A stretch of DNA of 64,000 nucleotides, from contig NZ_RHNS01000001.1 of assembly GCF_003946305.1 (NCBI RefSeq), positions 1 to 64,000 of the forward strand, in the 5' to 3' direction. The position numbers and the translations under genes are program-made. Source of the stretch: Lacticaseibacillus porcinae (GTDB lineage Bacteria; Bacillota; Bacilli; Lactobacillales; Lactobacillaceae). Position 1 is the stretch's first letter; every line of letters begins with the position of its first letter. Positions 63,724-64,000 of this stretch are shown piece by piece. The notes below the pieces were generated by a model. That model did no database searches and was not told the DNA's origin. It saw only the letters and a program-made list of their open reading frames with translations.

Positions 63724-64000
63724 TTATGAACGTTCATGCGACAAGCTGATCCTGCCATGAATTTTGATCGGTTGTTGCGCTTGTTCCAACGCAACACTTG
63801 GATCTTTGCGAAGTAGTTGCCAAGTTTGTACGATCAACAACGCTGACACGAAGATCAATGGGAATCCGGCCACGGAACAAATCGCTTGTACTGTTTTGAA
63901 CCCACCGACAAAGACGATCCCAAAGGAAAACAGCATGAAAATCACCATCCACACCAAGCGATTGAACAAACTCGGTTGCTCGGTGGCTTTTAATTTCAAT
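63724..64000 (-). CDS. BCCT-family transporter, C-terminal fragment (cut by window edge)
   Basis: The last 91 residues of a gene running out of the window on the right. NRLVWMVIFMLFSFGIVFVGGFKTVQAICSVAGFPLIFVSALLIVQTWQLL corresponds to the last two helices of betaine/carnitine/choline transporters, including the GG(F/L)K.(V/L)Q motif, followed by a charged cytoplasmic tail. The internal ATG at 63999 is probably not the true start. Expected role is osmolyte uptake. The assignment rests on a short stretch. Confidence 0.7.
   Translation of the reverse strand, partial: LKLKATEQPSLFNRLVWMVIFMLFSFGIVFVGGFKTVQAICSVAGFPLIFVSALLIVQTWQLLRKDPSVALEQAQQPIKIHGRISLSHERS

Overview
The window looks like a chromosome segment of a member of the Lactobacillaceae (Firmicutes, moderate GC, genus not resolved). 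The evidence is the gene content and order (dinG-ypmB-aspB-asnS-dnaD-nth; dnaG-rpoD-trmK-nif3; rpsU-yqeY; phoH-ybeY-dgkA-cdd-era-recO; rel-dtd with hisS-aspS nearby, as in Bacillus and lactic acid bacteria), a RexB-type rather than AddB-type nuclease subunit, a mevalonate operon, T-box leaders on glyQS and hisS-aspS, and an FMN riboswitch on ribU. No rRNA, tRNA, CRISPR array, transposase or prophage gene was seen; the gene content is core housekeeping.

Layout. 1-613 holds a non-coding RNA gene (copy A, minus strand) and the hairpin-rich end of something entering from the left. 614-15646 (minus): comEB, nth, dnaD, asnS, aspB, ypmB, dinG, addA, rexB. 15748-18687 (plus): mvk-mvaD-fni. 18870-22509 (minus): rsmF, a MacB-like membrane protein, a methyltransferase, a SufT-like protein and a tautomerase. 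22639-24639 (plus): a C69 dipeptidase and a TMEM175-type channel. 24719-25202: copy B of the RNA gene (plus). 25201-35756 (minus): nif3-like, trmK, rpoD, dnaG, glyS, glyQ with T-box, ribU with FMN riboswitch, a LOG-family protein and a HAD phosphatase. 35829-40716: an MMPL exporter with a divergent TetR gene and a second, convergently overlapping TetR gene. 40881-46978 (minus): recO, era, cdd, dgkA, ybeY, phoH, a GH3 glycosidase, yqeY, rpsU. 47256-48077 (plus): a PPDK/PEPS regulatory protein. 48174-54291 (minus): nfo, a YitT-family protein, msrB, a small unknown protein, aspS, hisS with T-box. 54676-56583 (plus): an SH3b amidase and a DUF805 protein. 56623-63345 (minus): HAD phosphatase, dtd, rel, DUF3397, rsmE, prmA, DUF3013, a 3-methyladenine glycosylase. 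The window ends with a small unknown gene and the C-terminus of a BCCT transporter.

The most interesting object is a pair of about 414-bp non-coding genes (153-566 minus; 24742-25154 plus), roughly 95 % identical. Each has its own strong sigma-A-type promoter and its own unrelated intrinsic terminator, with many local hairpins and no coding capacity. I could not match it to RNase P RNA, tmRNA, 6S, SRP RNA or a riboswitch, and it may be an undescribed or poorly described structured RNA. The two copies are inverted and bracket about 24 kb of core genes. Four further intergenic spaces contain unrelated large palindromic or cruciform structures (2439-2661, 18750-18858, 29955-30122, 57754-57806).

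A second theme is DNA repair without iron-sulfur clusters: Nth has no cysteine at all, RexB lacks the AddB cluster ligands, and DinG lacks the cluster cysteines of the E. coli type.
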